From assembly GCF_004167665.1 (NCBI RefSeq), contig NZ_SEWE01000035.1, positions 1-52,408 of the forward strand: a stretch of DNA of 52,408 nucleotides, in the 5' to 3' direction. Shown in pieces: positions 1 through 8,370 of the stretch. Both the position numbers and the translations under genes were made by a program. The stretch comes from Hymenobacter persicinus. Its GTDB lineage: Bacteria; Bacteroidota; Bacteroidia; Cytophagales; Hymenobacteraceae. How positions within the stretch are numbered: the first letter of the stretch is position 1; each line of letters begins with the position of its first letter. Below the pieces are notes generated by a model that searched no databases, had not been told where the DNA came from, and worked only from the letters and a program-made list of their open reading frames with translations.

Positions 1-2977
1 GCAGTACCGCGGTGCTGGCCGAAATCAGGCTGTTGCCCTGGTGCTGCACCCGCAGCTGCCCGTCTTCCGTCACCACGCCCAGGTAGTAGGCCCGGCCGCC
101 GAAGTGCTGCTCAAACGCGTCCTCGTCCTCGGGCGCTACCGTCACCAGGAAGCGGGAGTGCGACTCACTGAACAGCAGCGCCGCCACTGCCAGCTCCCCG
201 GCCGGGTCCAGGCCGGCATCCAGGTCAACGTCGGCTCCGAAGCCGTAGCCAAACGTGGCCTCGGCCAGGGCCACGGCCAGCCCGCCGTCCGAGAGGTCGT
301 GGCAAGACTGAATCAGGTGCTGGTCGTTGGCCTGGCCCACGAGTTCATACAGGGCCTTAGCTTCAGCAAACCGTACCTGGGGCACGTTGGCACCCAGCTC
401 GCCGAACAGTTGATAGAACTCCGAGCCGCCCAACTCGTCGTAGGTTTCGCCGAGCACATAAATCAGGTCGGCGGCCTGCTTGAAGTCGGAGGTGATGGTG
501 CGGCGCACATCCGCGATTTTGGCCGTCATCGAGTACAAGACCGTTGGAGGCACCGAAATCTTGACCCCGTCGGCCTTGAAGTCGTTTTTCATCGAGTCCT
601 TGCCGCTCGTGAGCGGAATGCAGTAGGCGGCCGTGGCGTCGCGCAGGGCCTGGCACATGCGCACGAGCTTGGCCAGCTTGAGCTTGCCGTCGGGGTTCAT
701 GACGGAGTCGTACACCGAGTCGGGCACGCAAAAGTTGTCGTTGACGGACCAGAAGTTGCCGTCGGCGTAGTGCAGGTTGGGCAGCTTGCCGCCCACGGCC
801 ACAATCTGGCGCACGGCCTCGTCGAAGGCCCCGGCCGACATGTGGTAGGCGTCCAGATCCCCGAACCGGGGCAGGATGCCGTTGCTCACGGCCACGCCTT
901 CCCAGGTTTCAAAGTTGAAGCGCACCACGGCGGCATCCTGCGGGGCCTGGCCCGTGGCGCCCATCAGCGGCTTGATAATGGTGCGGCCCTTCACCTCGTG
1001 GTCGTACTGCCGGATAACCGACTCGCGGGAGCAGATATTCAGGCTGCCGAGCAGACGGTACAAAACGTCGGTATAGTTGAGGTCAGCGGGCAGCGTGGGC
1101 TCCTGCACCGCCGGCTTCTGCCACTCGGCTTCCAGCACCTTGCGCGGCACGCCGTTGTGCAAAAACTCCATGTCGAGGTAGGCCACCGGCTCGTTGTTGA
1201 AGCGCACGTCCAGAAAGCCGGCGGCGGTGAAGTAGCCGATATCGGTCAGCTCCACTTCCATTTCCCGGCCCAACGCCAGCAGCTCATCCAGCTTATTGGG
1301 CTCAACGGCCAACGAAAACCGCTCCTGCGACTCCGACACGAAGATTTCCCAGGGCCGCAGCCCGGGGTATTTCAGCGGTACCTTTTCCAATTCGACTACC
1401 GCGCCTCCGCTGATGGTGGCCAGCTCACCGATGCTCGACGAGAGGCCGCCCGCGCCGTTGTCGGTGCTGCACTTGATCAGGCCGCGGCGGGTAGCCAGGA
1501 TCAGGAAGTCCATGGCCAGCTTCTGGGTGATGGGGGAGCCAATCTGCACGGCGGTGGCCGGCGAGGTTTCGTCGAGCTCGATACTGGAGAAAGTAGCGCC
1601 GTGAATCCCGTCCTTGCCCACCCGGCCGCCGGCCATGATGATGCGGTCCTGGGCGTCGATGTGCTTTTCCCAGGAATCGAGTCCGGCCAGCTGCATGGGC
1701 AGCACGGCCCCGGTGCCGCAGTACACCAGCGGCTTGCCGGCGTACCGGTCATCAAAGACGATGGCGCCGTTTACCGTGGGCACGCCCGACTTGTTGCCGC
1801 CGTCCTCGATGCCCTTGCGCACGCCCTCGAAAATGCGGCGCGGATGGAGCTGGTTGCTGAGCAGCGTGCCGTCGAACTCGGGGTTGCCGAAGCAGAGCAC
1901 GTTGGTGTTGAACAGGAGCCGCGCGCCCCCGATGCCGGTAGCCAGCGGGTCGCGGTTGTTGCCCAGAATGCCGGTAATGGCCCCACCGTAGGGGTCAATA
2001 GCCGAGGGCGAGTTGTGGGTTTCCACTTTCCAGACGAACAGCGAGTTGGGGTTGATGCGCACGGCCCCGGCGTTGTCGGAAAAGACCTTGATGAGCCAGT
2101 CGTTGCCGTTGGCCCGCAGCTGCCGGTCGACTTCGGCCGTGGCATCCTTGATGTAGGTCTTAAATAAGGAGTCAACCTCGAACGTCTCGCCGGTGTCGGC
2201 GTCGCGGTAGTGAATCAGGGCCGAAAACTCCTTGTGCTTGCAGTGCTCCGACCAGGTCTGGGCAATGATTTCCAGCTCGCAGTCGGTGGGGTCGGCGGGC
2301 AGTCCGGCGGCAGACCGCGCGGCCTGGATGCTGAGGTAGTGCGCGCGCACGGCCTGCATTTCGGCCAGGTTCAGGGCGTAGAGGTTGCGCTTGGAAAGCT
2401 GCACCAGCTCCTCGTCCGACAAGCCCGCCAGCGGCACCAGGGCCGTAACGGATTCGGCCCCGCCACCGGGCCGCGGGGTGTAGTCGCGGATATCGGTGAT
2501 GGGGCCGGTTTCGAAGCGGTGGATGAGCGGGTTGCCGAGCAGCTCCTGGGCCAGGCGGCGCAGACTACTTTCGGGCAGGTCTTCTTCCAGAAAGTACAGC
2601 CGCTTGCTGAAGATGTGCTGGGTGTGGGTGTCGAGCGGCTCGTTGAGCAGGTCGCCGAGGGCGTTCTGGGCCGAAAGTCCCTCGTCGTCGGTGACTCCGG
2701 GCAGCTTGGCCACCAGAATGTAGCTGCGGTAGCGGGAATCGTGGCGGAACTCGTTGAGGGCTACTTCGTGCAGCACCGGGTCCTGGAGGCAGCAGGTGGC
2801 AAAGTCGCGCAGCTGCTCGCTGGTCAGGGGGTAGCGCACCGTGTAGAGGGCGGTGCTTTGCACCCGGCCCGTGCGCAGGCCCAGGTGGCGGTGGGCGGCT
2901 TCCGCTACGCGCTGGCCCTCGCCGTCGTGTTGGCCAGGCTGGAGCAGCAGCTGAATGGTATGTTGGGTACTTTCCAA
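1..2977 (-). CDS. purL: Phosphoribosylformylglycinamidine synthase PurL (3' end cut by window)
   Basis: Glutamine- and ATP-dependent conversion of FGAR to FGAM, step four of purine synthesis. The minus-strand frame is open from about 3000 to base 1 (at least 992 codons). The first ~85 residues resemble a PurS-like domain (QLLLQPGQHDGEGQRVAEAA). The family signature SEHCKHK lies near residue 240, followed by KVETHNSPSAIDPYGGA, typical of the FGAM synthase ATP site. Two AIRS-type halves follow, with a second-half GKDSMKNDF motif and a SCHDLSDGGLAVALAEA motif. The window ends near the end of the second AIRS half, so a C-terminal glutaminase domain cannot be judged. The start is uncertain: no ATG is in frame. 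TTG at 2977 gives LESTQHTIQ, and GTG about 30 bases upstream is an alternative. It follows pyrE by about 118 bp on the same strand with no clear terminator between. Confidence 0.95.
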   Translation of the reverse strand, partial: MESTQHTIQLLLQPGQHDGEGQRVAEAAHRHLGLRTGRVQSTALYTVRYPLTSEQLRDFATCCLQDPVLHEVALNEFRHDSRYRSYILVAKLPGVTDDEGLSAQNALGDLLNEPLDTHTQHIFSKRLYFLEEDLPESSLRRLAQELLGNPLIHRFETGPITDIRDYTPRPGGGAESVTALVPLAGLSDEELVQLSKRNLYALNLAEMQAVRAHYLSIQAARSAAGLPADPTDCELEIIAQTWSEHCKHKEFSALIHYRDADTGETFEVDSLFKTYIKDATAEVDRQLRANGNDWLIKVFSDNAGAVRINPNSLFVWKVETHNSPSAIDPYGGAITGILGNNRDPLATGIGGARLLFNTNVLCFGNPEFDGTLLSNQLHPRRIFEGVRKGIEDGGNKSGVPTVNGAIVFDDRYAGKPLVYCGTGAVLPMQLAGLDSWEKHIDAQDRIIMAGGRVGKDGIHGATFSSIELDETSPATAVQIGSPITQKLAMDFLILATRRGLIKCSTDNGAGGLSSSIGELATISGGAVVELEKVPLKYPGLRPWEIFVSESQERFSLAVEPNKLDELLALGREMEVELTDIGYFTAAGFLDVRFNNEPVAYLDMEFLHNGVPRKVLEAEWQKPAVQEPTLPADLNYTDVLYRLLGSLNICSRESVIRQYDHEVKGRTIIKPLMGATGQAPQDAAVVRFNFETWEGVAVSNGILPRFGDLDAYHMSAGAFDEAVRQIVAVGGKLPNLHYADGNFWSVNDNFCVPDSVYDSVMNPDGKLKLAKLVRMCQALRDATAAYCIPLTSGKDSMKNDFKADGVKISVPPTVLYSMTAKIADVRRTITSDFKQAADLIYVLGETYDELGGSEFYQLFGELGANVPQVRFAEAKALYELVGQANDQHLIQSCHDLSDGGLAVALAEATFGYGFGADVDLDAGLDPAGELAVAALLFSESHSRFLVTVAPEDEDAFEQHFGGRAYYLGVVTEDGQLRVQHQGNSLISASTAVL

Positions 2978-3095
2978 AAGGAGGTTATCTATTTTTCGGA
3001 TTCCCACGCGGCAATAGTGCCGTCGTGAGGAAGCGCAACCCAGGCAGGAAACGCCGAAAATGCCTTGCCGCGGGCCGTTTGCCGCTGCGGTAGGT

Positions 3096-3755
3096 TTAAG
3101 AAAACGCTTTGTCGGGCCGACTGCCCGGCTTTACCACCGGAATACCTGCCCGGCACAGCGGGCACTCATCGGGTGCGTAGGTAGCCGCCGTGACCGGCAG
3201 CAGGGCAAAGTTCGGAAAAGAAAGCGAGGCTTCCCCACCCGTGCGGTCAATTAAACTCGCCACGGCCAAAACTTTTGCCCCCAGCTCGGTCAGCAGCCGG
3301 GCTACCTCGTTGGTGCTCTTGCCGGTGGTCACCACGTCTTCGGCAATGACGATTTGCTGGCCTGGCTCGATGGTAAAGCCCCGCCGCAGGGTCATCTGCC
3401 CCGTATCGTCGCGCTCCGTGAAAATACCGGGCACGCCCAGCTGCCGGGCCAGCTCGTAGCCCATGACGACCCCGCCCATGGCCGGCCCCACTACCAGGTC
3501 GGGCATCAGGCCAGCTTCCCGAATCAGGGCGGCCAGCTGCCGGGCGGCGGGCTCGGCCAGGTCGGGACGGCGCAGAAACCGGGCGCACTGCACGTAGGTG
3601 TCGGAGTGCAGGCCCGACGACAGGCGAAAGTGCCCGCGCAGCAGCGCATCTTCTTGCTGGAGCTGCTGCTCCAGGGCGGCGGCGGCGGTTTGGATGGTTT
3701 CGGGGGAAGTCAAGGCAGCTACTCTACTATAATGTGTCGGGAAAGGAAAGCTCAT
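3096..3755 (-). CDS. pyrE: Orotate phosphoribosyltransferase
   Basis: Joins orotate to PRPP to make OMP, the fifth step of UMP synthesis, in the cytoplasm. The type I PRPP-binding signature VIAEDVVTTGKSTNE is present, as is the SGLHSDTYVQC region near the N-terminus and VVGPAMGGVVMGYELAR in the middle. About 219 residues, the usual family length. I chose ATG 3755 (MSFPFPTHYS), or the adjacent ATG at 3758, because the longer open frame runs back into pyrF. The start lies only about 16 bp after the pyrF stop, so the two genes are very likely co-transcribed. Confidence 0.96.
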   Translation of the reverse strand: MSFPFPTHYSRVAALTSPETIQTAAAALEQQLQQEDALLRGHFRLSSGLHSDTYVQCARFLRRPDLAEPAARQLAALIREAGLMPDLVVGPAMGGVVMGYELARQLGVPGIFTERDDTGQMTLRRGFTIEPGQQIVIAEDVVTTGKSTNEVARLLTELGAKVLAVASLIDRTGGEASLSFPNFALLPVTAATYAPDECPLCRAGIPVVKPGSRPDKAFS

Positions 3756-3771
3756 CATGACCAGCGGCTTG

Positions 3772-4533
3772 CTACACCGCCACCGGCCGCAGCTCGTTGA
3801 TCTGCTCAACCAGCTGCCGGGCCACGGCGCCGGCGTCGGCGGCCTGCCAGAGTACCCGGGACGTGTTGATGAGCAAGCCCGAGCCGTCGGCGCGCAGGCC
3901 CCCGCGCAGGGTCGCGGCCAGGTCGCCGCCCTGGGCGCCCACGCCGGGCACTAGAAACCACTGCTCGGGGCTCTGGGCGCGTAGGCGGGCCACAGCCTCG
4001 GCGTTGGTAGCACCCACCACCAGCCCAATGCCGCCGTGCTCCTCGTCGAGCTTGCGGGCCACTTGGGCGGCGCAGTCGGAGAGGTAGCCGCCGCGGGTCA
4101 GGGCCACATCCTGCAACGAATGGGCGGGCTTGTTGGAAGTCTTGGCCAGCACAAACACCAACTTACCGGGCCGGGCGAAGGGCACAATGGCGTCGTCGCC
4201 CATGTAGGGGTTCACCGTCACGCCGTCGGCCCCGATGATATCGTAGGCGAAGCGGGCGTAGTGGTCGGCGGTGTTGGCAATGTCGCCGAACTTGCCGTCC
4301 AGAATCACCGGAATGCTTTCCGGAATGCGCTGCACGGTGTCGCGCAGCAGCTGCACGCCGTTTTCCCGGCTCAGGAAAAACGCCAGGTTGGTCTTAAAGG
4401 CGGCGGCGTACTCGCTGGTCTGGTCGATAACCTCGGCCAGGCGCCGGGTTACCTGGGCGTCGTCGCCGATGGGGTCGAGACCCACGCAGAGCAGGGTGTG
4501 GGTGTGCGCAGTACGCTGAGTCAGCTTTTCCAT
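3772..4533 (-). CDS. pyrF: Orotidine 5'-phosphate decarboxylase, type 2
   Basis: Decarboxylates OMP to UMP, the last step of pyrimidine synthesis. 253 residues. The catalytic Asp-Lys-Asp array is visible in ILDGKFGDIANTADHYA, with the DGKFGDI form typical of the type 2 family rather than DLKLHDIP of type 1. Later motifs TVNPYMGDDAI and LVPGVGAQGGDL match phosphate-binding regions of the family. It lies 52 bp after the dihydroorotate-dehydrogenase-like gene and 16 bp before pyrE, forming a pyrimidine gene block. Start MEKLTQRTAHTHTLLCVGLDP fits the family N-terminus. Confidence 0.96.
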   Translation of the reverse strand: MEKLTQRTAHTHTLLCVGLDPIGDDAQVTRRLAEVIDQTSEYAAAFKTNLAFFLSRENGVQLLRDTVQRIPESIPVILDGKFGDIANTADHYARFAYDIIGADGVTVNPYMGDDAIVPFARPGKLVFVLAKTSNKPAHSLQDVALTRGGYLSDCAAQVARKLDEEHGGIGLVVGATNAEAVARLRAQSPEQWFLVPGVGAQGGDLAATLRGGLRADGSGLLINTSRVLWQAADAGAVARQLVEQINELRPVAV

Positions 4534-4585
4534 AGTCGGGTGGGATATAAGGCGAAATTCCTTTGACGGGGGGTAAAACGGCGCG

Positions 4586-5431
4586 CTATTGATTTACGGG
4601 CACCAGATGGCCGCACTCGGCGGCCAGGCGGGCGGTGAGGCCGGGCTCCAGCCATTCGCCGCTGGCAATCTGGACGGCCCCGGCGCCGCAGCGCAGAAAG
4701 TCGGTGACGTGGGCGGCGGTAAACACGCCCCCGGTGCCGAAGATGGGCAGCGTGAGGCGCGCGTCGTGGGCCAGCTCCCAGACGCAGCGCAGGGCCACTG
4801 GGCGCAGGGCTTCGCCGGAAAGCCCGCCGGCCACGGGCGGGGCGGTGGCATCGTCGGGCAGGTGTAGGGCCTTGAGCAGGTTGGTGGCGGCCAGCGCGTC
4901 GGCCCCGCCTTCCTGGGCGCCCAGGGCCAAGCTGCGGATGTGCTCGGGCCAGGGCGGCAGCTTCACCACCAGTACCGCGGCGGGGCCCAGTTCGTTGCGC
5001 ACGGCCTGGGTGGCTTCGCGCACGAAGCGGGCGGTGAGCTCCTCCCCTTTCGCCGTGTCGGGCTGGGCAATGTAGATTTCCACCCCCGCAATCTGGGTTC
5101 CGGCTTCCTTGCGCAGAAAGCGGGCAATTTTGCGGAAGCCCGGAATGCCCGGGGCCGTGATGCTGACCAGCACCGGCACGCCGTAGCGCAGCAGGTTGGG
5201 CAAGTGCTCCTGCACCAGGATTTCGGCATTTTCGGTGCGCATGTTGGTGGCGTTGAGCAGGGTTTGCTCGTTCACCTGCCAGATTCCTTCCTCGTACAGG
5301 CCGGGCCGGGGCTCCATGGTCACGGTCCGGGTGAAGATGGCGCCTAGCCGTTCGTAGCCGGCGCCTTCCAGCTGCCAGGCGGCCGCGGCCAGGCAAACGG
5401 GGTTTTGCAGCGTAAGACTTCCTAGTTGCAT
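4586..5431 (-). CDS. Dihydroorotate dehydrogenase-like protein lacking the catalytic Cys
   Basis: 281 residues from ATG 5431 (MQLGSLTLQNPV), which aligns with the class 1 DHODH N-terminus; the open frame continues further upstream without support. FMN-barrel features are conserved: NPVCLAAAAW, EPRPG, VVKLPPWP (Lys157), GGLSGEALRPVALR, FGTGGVFTAA and the final AGAVQIASG-like phosphate loop. The class 1 active-site motif N-x-S-C-P-N is replaced by Y120-I-A-Q123-P-D125, so the catalytic Cys is a Gln and the substrate-binding Asn is a Tyr. The Lys of the usual TKT motif is Arg35. The gene sits at the head of pyrF-pyrE, which suggests a pyrimidine role, but normal DHODH chemistry is doubtful. It may be a divergent dehydrogenase with other substrates or a non-catalytic homologue; a true pyrD may lie elsewhere in the genome. 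Confidence 0.8.
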   Translation of the reverse strand: MQLGSLTLQNPVCLAAAAWQLEGAGYERLGAIFTRTVTMEPRPGLYEEGIWQVNEQTLLNATNMRTENAEILVQEHLPNLLRYGVPVLVSITAPGIPGFRKIARFLRKEAGTQIAGVEIYIAQPDTAKGEELTARFVREATQAVRNELGPAAVLVVKLPPWPEHIRSLALGAQEGGADALAATNLLKALHLPDDATAPPVAGGLSGEALRPVALRCVWELAHDARLTLPIFGTGGVFTAAHVTDFLRCGAGAVQIASGEWLEPGLTARLAAECGHLVPVNQ

Positions 5432-5609
5432 GATGTCGCGCGCTTGATAACACAAGTGCCCTCCAGAGCTGGCAAAAGCTTCTGCCAGCCTTGCAGCAGC
5501 CTCTTTTCTCACCGGAAACCTACCGCTTCCGTGGTCAGAAGAACCTTCGCCAGCTCAGGAGAGCAACTGAATATTGGTCCGATCCGACGGCTTCGCCGCC
5601 GGGAAAAGC

Positions 5610-5637
5610 AAAGCGCCCGGGGTGAGCCGGGCGCTTT
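5610..5637 (-). terminator. Intrinsic terminator of the AsnRS-like gene
   Basis: A perfect 11-bp stem (AAAGCGCCCGG with CCGGGCGCTTT) and a 6-base loop, followed on the minus strand by a T-rich stretch (TGCTTTT). It lies 13 bp after the stop of the AsnRS-like gene and separates it from the pyrimidine block. Confidence 0.85.
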
Positions 5638-5650
5638 GGGAGGTGGGTCG

Positions 5651-6685
5651 TTAGATTACGTTGTCCCGGTTGATGAGGAAGGGCACGCAGTCCCGGATGT
5701 CTTTCTGACCCAGGATAAACTGGGCCACCCGGGCCATGCCCACGCCGGCGCCGGAGTGCAGCTTCACTTCGTGCTCCTTATGGAAGTCGAGGTACCAGTT
5801 GAAGTCTTCCAGCTTCATACCCTGGCGCAGCAGGCCTTCCAGCATCGACGACTTCATGAGCTTCTCGCGCAGCTTGTCGGCGTCGAATTCGCGTTCCGCC
5901 GAGCCGGCCGACTCGCCAGCCAGGGGCAGCAGCAGGTCGGAGGAGTTGACCACGCGGGAGTCTTCGTCGTTGTTCTTCATGTTGAAGAACTTGATTTCCT
6001 CGGGGTAGTGGGTTACGAACATCGGGCCCATCAGCTCAGTCAGGCGGCCTTCGTGCTCGGCCACCAGGTCGTCGCCGAACTGCAGCTCGGGGAAGCCTTC
6101 GGTTTTGAGCAGCTCCACGGCGGCTTCGTAGGTCATGCGCTTGAAGGTCACGTTGGTCAGGTCGGCGGGGTTGCGGCCGAACAGCTCCAACTCCTTGGCG
6201 CAGTCCTGGGCTACTTGGCGCGAGGCCGAGGCCACGATGCCCGAGAGGTGGCCCAGCAGCTCGTCGAGGTCCCCGATGTGCTCGATTTCAAACAGGCTAA
6301 ACTGCGCCAGGCGGCGGCCGTCGGCCTTCATTTCCTTGCGGAAGCTCTGGATTTCGCCGTACACCCGGCCGCCTTCGATGGCCTGGGTCAGCATTTCGAT
6401 GTAGAGCTGGTTGGACTGGGGCAGAAACATCTTACGGCCGTCGTACCAGTCGATGGTGAACAGCGTGTCGGTGTTTTCGCAGGCGCCGGTTACGCCCACA
6501 ATGTGGGGCATGTTGTGGATGGCCACGAAGCCTTCCGACTCCACGTACTTGCGGGCTCCGCGGAACATGGCGTCCCATACTTTGATAATGGCCATGCGCT
6601 TGGGGTCCGTGCTCAGGTTCACATTGCGGGTGGCGGCGGGAGCGGCGGCTACCATCTGCTGGGCGAGGGTGGTGGTGTCGTTCAT
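5651..6685 (-). CDS. AsnRS-like class II synthetase catalytic domain (possible asparagine synthetase)
   Basis: 344 residues from ATG 6685 (MNDTTTLAQQM). Class II aminoacyl-tRNA synthetase motifs of the Asp/Asn/Lys subgroup are present. Motif 2 is FRKEMKADGRRLAQFSLFEIE. Motif 3 is HSGAGVGMARVAQFILGQKDI followed by RDCVPF. LPQSNQLYIEML matches the AsnRS/AspRS QSPQL-type substrate loop. The N-terminal OB-fold anticodon-binding domain (about 100 residues in true AsnRS) is absent; the protein begins directly in the catalytic core. Stand-alone cores of this kind are known to act as asparagine synthetases (AsnA and the archaeal AsnRS-related enzyme), so ATP-dependent Asn synthesis from Asp is the best inference; tRNA charging is unlikely. 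The upstream leader carries a terminator hairpin (6768-6795), suggesting attenuation. Confidence 0.75.
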   Translation of the reverse strand: MNDTTTLAQQMVAAAPAATRNVNLSTDPKRMAIIKVWDAMFRGARKYVESEGFVAIHNMPHIVGVTGACENTDTLFTIDWYDGRKMFLPQSNQLYIEMLTQAIEGGRVYGEIQSFRKEMKADGRRLAQFSLFEIEHIGDLDELLGHLSGIVASASRQVAQDCAKELELFGRNPADLTNVTFKRMTYEAAVELLKTEGFPELQFGDDLVAEHEGRLTELMGPMFVTHYPEEIKFFNMKNNDEDSRVVNSSDLLLPLAGESAGSAEREFDADKLREKLMKSSMLEGLLRQGMKLEDFNWYLDFHKEHEVKLHSGAGVGMARVAQFILGQKDIRDCVPFLINRDNVI

Positions 6686-6767
6686 GAGTTTACCAGGTAT
6701 GAGGGTGAAGGTTGAGAAATGACGCGGAGACACGGTTGCCGGCGCCCAAACCGAACCGGCCGGGCAT

Positions 6768-6795
6768 AAAAAAACCGCTTCGGAAACCGGAGCGG
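6768..6795 (-). terminator. Leader terminator (attenuator candidate) upstream of the AsnRS-like gene
   Basis: On the minus strand: CCGCTCCGG, loop TTT, CCGAAGCGG, then seven T. The 9-bp stem has one mismatch. It lies between a TACTTTTG promoter-like element (6924-6931) and the start codon at 6685. No minus-strand gene ends here, because the next gene upstream is on the plus strand, so it cannot serve as an ordinary end-of-gene terminator. A smaller hairpin with GGAA loop (AAGACC/GGTCTT, about 6844-6859) sits just upstream of it. Confidence 0.6.
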
Positions 6796-6923
6796 GGAAC
6801 GGGGCAAAAACCGTAAAAAATAGAAAAACTAACGGGGGAAAAGACCTTCCGGTCTTCTCGCAGGACGTCGATATGTCGAGTCCCGCGCTTCATTAGTTAT
6901 TGGGGGTGAGGTGAAGCACGTCG

Positions 6924-6931
6924 CAAAAGTA
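6924..6931 (-). promoter_or_regulatory. Promoter -7 element of the AsnRS-like gene
   Basis: TACTTTTG matches the Bacteroidota consensus TAnnTTTG exactly. It would place transcription start near 6917 and give a leader of about 230 nt containing the terminator hairpin. No clear -33 TTTG box was seen at the usual spacing. Confidence 0.5.
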
Positions 6932-7380
6932 CCAATCCTGCTGAGCATCCGGCCTAGGGCAAGGTTAAGTTTATGTTACCAAAATGTTACCACCCTTCTT
7001 TTCCGGCTTTACCCAGCTTGGTCCGGCTGGCCGGCTAATATTGAGCAATAGCACCCTGACCATCAACGCTATTCAATTTATTTCAATTTTTCACCCTCGA
7101 TATTCACTCAGGTCGTACCTTTGTATAGTGCAGTTAGCTCCGCAGACACTCTCTATGTATAGTTTCTTACAAAACGTGCAGGATACTTAAATAAATGCTA
7201 TATTCGTCTCACCAAGAAGTTTGCATATTCCGCAACTGCTTCTGCGTTTGATCCAGTAACCTCCCGCGCCCCCCTCCCACCTTATTGCTGCTCTTTTTCT
7301 TCCAAACCGACTTTTCACGCTTGCTCAGAACATAACATATTCATAATTGTCTTTCTGAAGTTCAATTATGGGTCCGGTTC
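6932..7380. other. AT-rich divergent intergenic region
   Basis: About 450 bp between divergent genes with markedly lower GC than the surroundings. It holds a second TAnnTTTG match (TACCTTTG, plus strand 7116-7123) followed by an 11-codon reading frame (7154-7189, MYSFLQNVQDT). Neither has other support. No RNA gene was recognised. Confidence 0.3.
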
Positions 7381-7388
7381 TACTTTTG
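7381..7388 (+). promoter_or_regulatory. Promoter -7 element of the DUF4468-type gene
   Basis: TACTTTTG, an exact TAnnTTTG match, 37 bp before the ATG at 7426. It predicts a 5' leader of roughly 30 nt. Confidence 0.5.
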
Positions 7389-7425
7389 TACCCAGGCATT
7401 TCTTCGCCCCCAACCCTCTTCGGCC

Positions 7426-7998
7426 ATGAAAAAAGTGTTACTCGGAATAGCGTTTGCCGGCCTGCTGATGGTAGCTCCCGCTGCCTACGCCCAGGAAAGT
7501 GCCCGGATTGAATACAGCGAGCAGGTGCCCTCCGAAGACCAAGGCCGGGATGCTCTCTACCGCCGCGCCCTCGACTGGACGGAAAACCACTTTGCCTACG
7601 GACCCAAAACCGACCTCAAGGCTGACGCCAGCGCCGGCACCGTACGCGTAGTAGGCACGGGCAAAGTGAAGCCCGTCACGCCCGCGGGCAAGGAAGTCGA
7701 GCAGGTTGTGCGCTTCACCTTCACCTTCCGCGCCACTGATTCCGGCTACGACTACAGCGTGGGCGCCTTCCAGTGGGTGCCCGACCCCAAGAAGCCCGCG
7801 GAGCTCGTACCCCTGGCCGATTACCTCACCCAGCTGGGCGCCGAAAAAGCCAGTGCCCGCACCTTCAACGAGCGGCGCGTGGCGGCCCAGGCCAACGCCC
7901 TGGCCAGTGAGGCGGCCATGAGCTTCCGCTCCTACATGAACAGCATTCCAGCCGGAGCCGAGGGCACCGTTGGGCTACCTGCCTCGGACAAGGACTAA
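7426..7998 (+). CDS. Secreted DUF4468-type protein
   Basis: 190 residues with a clear Sec signal peptide (MKKVLLGIAFAGLLMVAPAA, cleavage after AYA). The body has the DUF4468 layout found in Bacteroidota: an ALDWTENHF helix near residue 50, then a strand pair with DASAGTVRVVGTGKV, then a VRFTFTFRATDSGYDYSVGA sheet. This family is thought to have a TBP-like fold and has no established function. Monocistronic: its own promoter-like element lies upstream and a strong terminator (8012-8051) follows 13 bp after the stop. Confidence 0.8.
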   Translation: MKKVLLGIAFAGLLMVAPAAYAQESARIEYSEQVPSEDQGRDALYRRALDWTENHFAYGPKTDLKADASAGTVRVVGTGKVKPVTPAGKEVEQVVRFTFTFRATDSGYDYSVGAFQWVPDPKKPAELVPLADYLTQLGAEKASARTFNERRVAAQANALASEAAMSFRSYMNSIPAGAEGTVGLPASDKD

Positions 7999-8011
7999 CT
8001 CCCGCCTCACT

Positions 8012-8051
8012 AAAAAAAGGTCGTTCTGCCCCCGCGGAACGACCTTTTTTT
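8012..8051 (+). terminator. Intrinsic terminator after the DUF4468-type gene
   Basis: AGGTCGTTC and GAACGACCT arms with a 9-10 base loop, flanked by seven A on the left and seven T on the right, so it can work on either strand. Confidence 0.9.
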
Positions 8052-8117
8052 GGTTTGGGCTGCCCCCAAGTCGATGACTACCGGACCGCTGGGATGCCCG
8101 CCCTGACTGCCTGGGCA

Positions 8118-8247
8118 AGCCGGGCCGGTTTGGGTGGGGTTGCTGACTCTGGTCAGCAAGCCGGCGGGACTGGCGGCTCCGGGCGGACTATGGCGGCGAG
8201 CCCGGCTGGGCTAAAAACGCCGAAAGCCGCGTTGCAGCGCGGCTTTC
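8118..8247 (+). ncRNA. Candidate structured RNA in a gene-free 436-bp gap
   Basis: In the gap 7999-8435 three nested or consecutive perfect stems occur on the plus strand. An outer 8-bp pair joins AGCCGGGC (8118-8125) with GCCCGGCT (8200-8207). Inside it is an 8-bp hairpin TTGCTGAC-TCTG-GTCAGCAA (8140-8159). After it comes a 10-bp hairpin GAAAGCCGCG-TTGCAG-CGCGGCTTTC (8222-8247) that could end a transcript, although its T-tract is poor. No match to a known RNA family was recognised and no promoter was identified. It could also be a decayed repeat. Confidence 0.3.
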
Positions 8248-8370
8248 CTGTTATTACTCACTTTGTGACAGTCTTTTACTCACTTCTAAATATACGCTTC
8301 TGCCGCGAATACCTTTACTATAAAGTTCATATAATCTGATATTAATGTCAAGATGTGGCTCTACGCAACG

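Noticed and set aside
41..2167. A 708-codon plus-strand open frame opposite purL
   Set aside because: It is antisense to a complete, well-conserved PurL reading frame. Long antisense frames are expected at this GC content.
6685..6917. T-box riboswitch in the AsnRS-like leader
   Set aside because: The conserved T-box sequence and a plausible specifier loop were not found; only a terminator-type hairpin is clear.
6984..7190. A 68-codon plus-strand frame in the AT-rich gap before the DUF4468 gene
   Set aside because: No signal peptide, domain or good start; a TAnnTTTG promoter-like box lies inside it.
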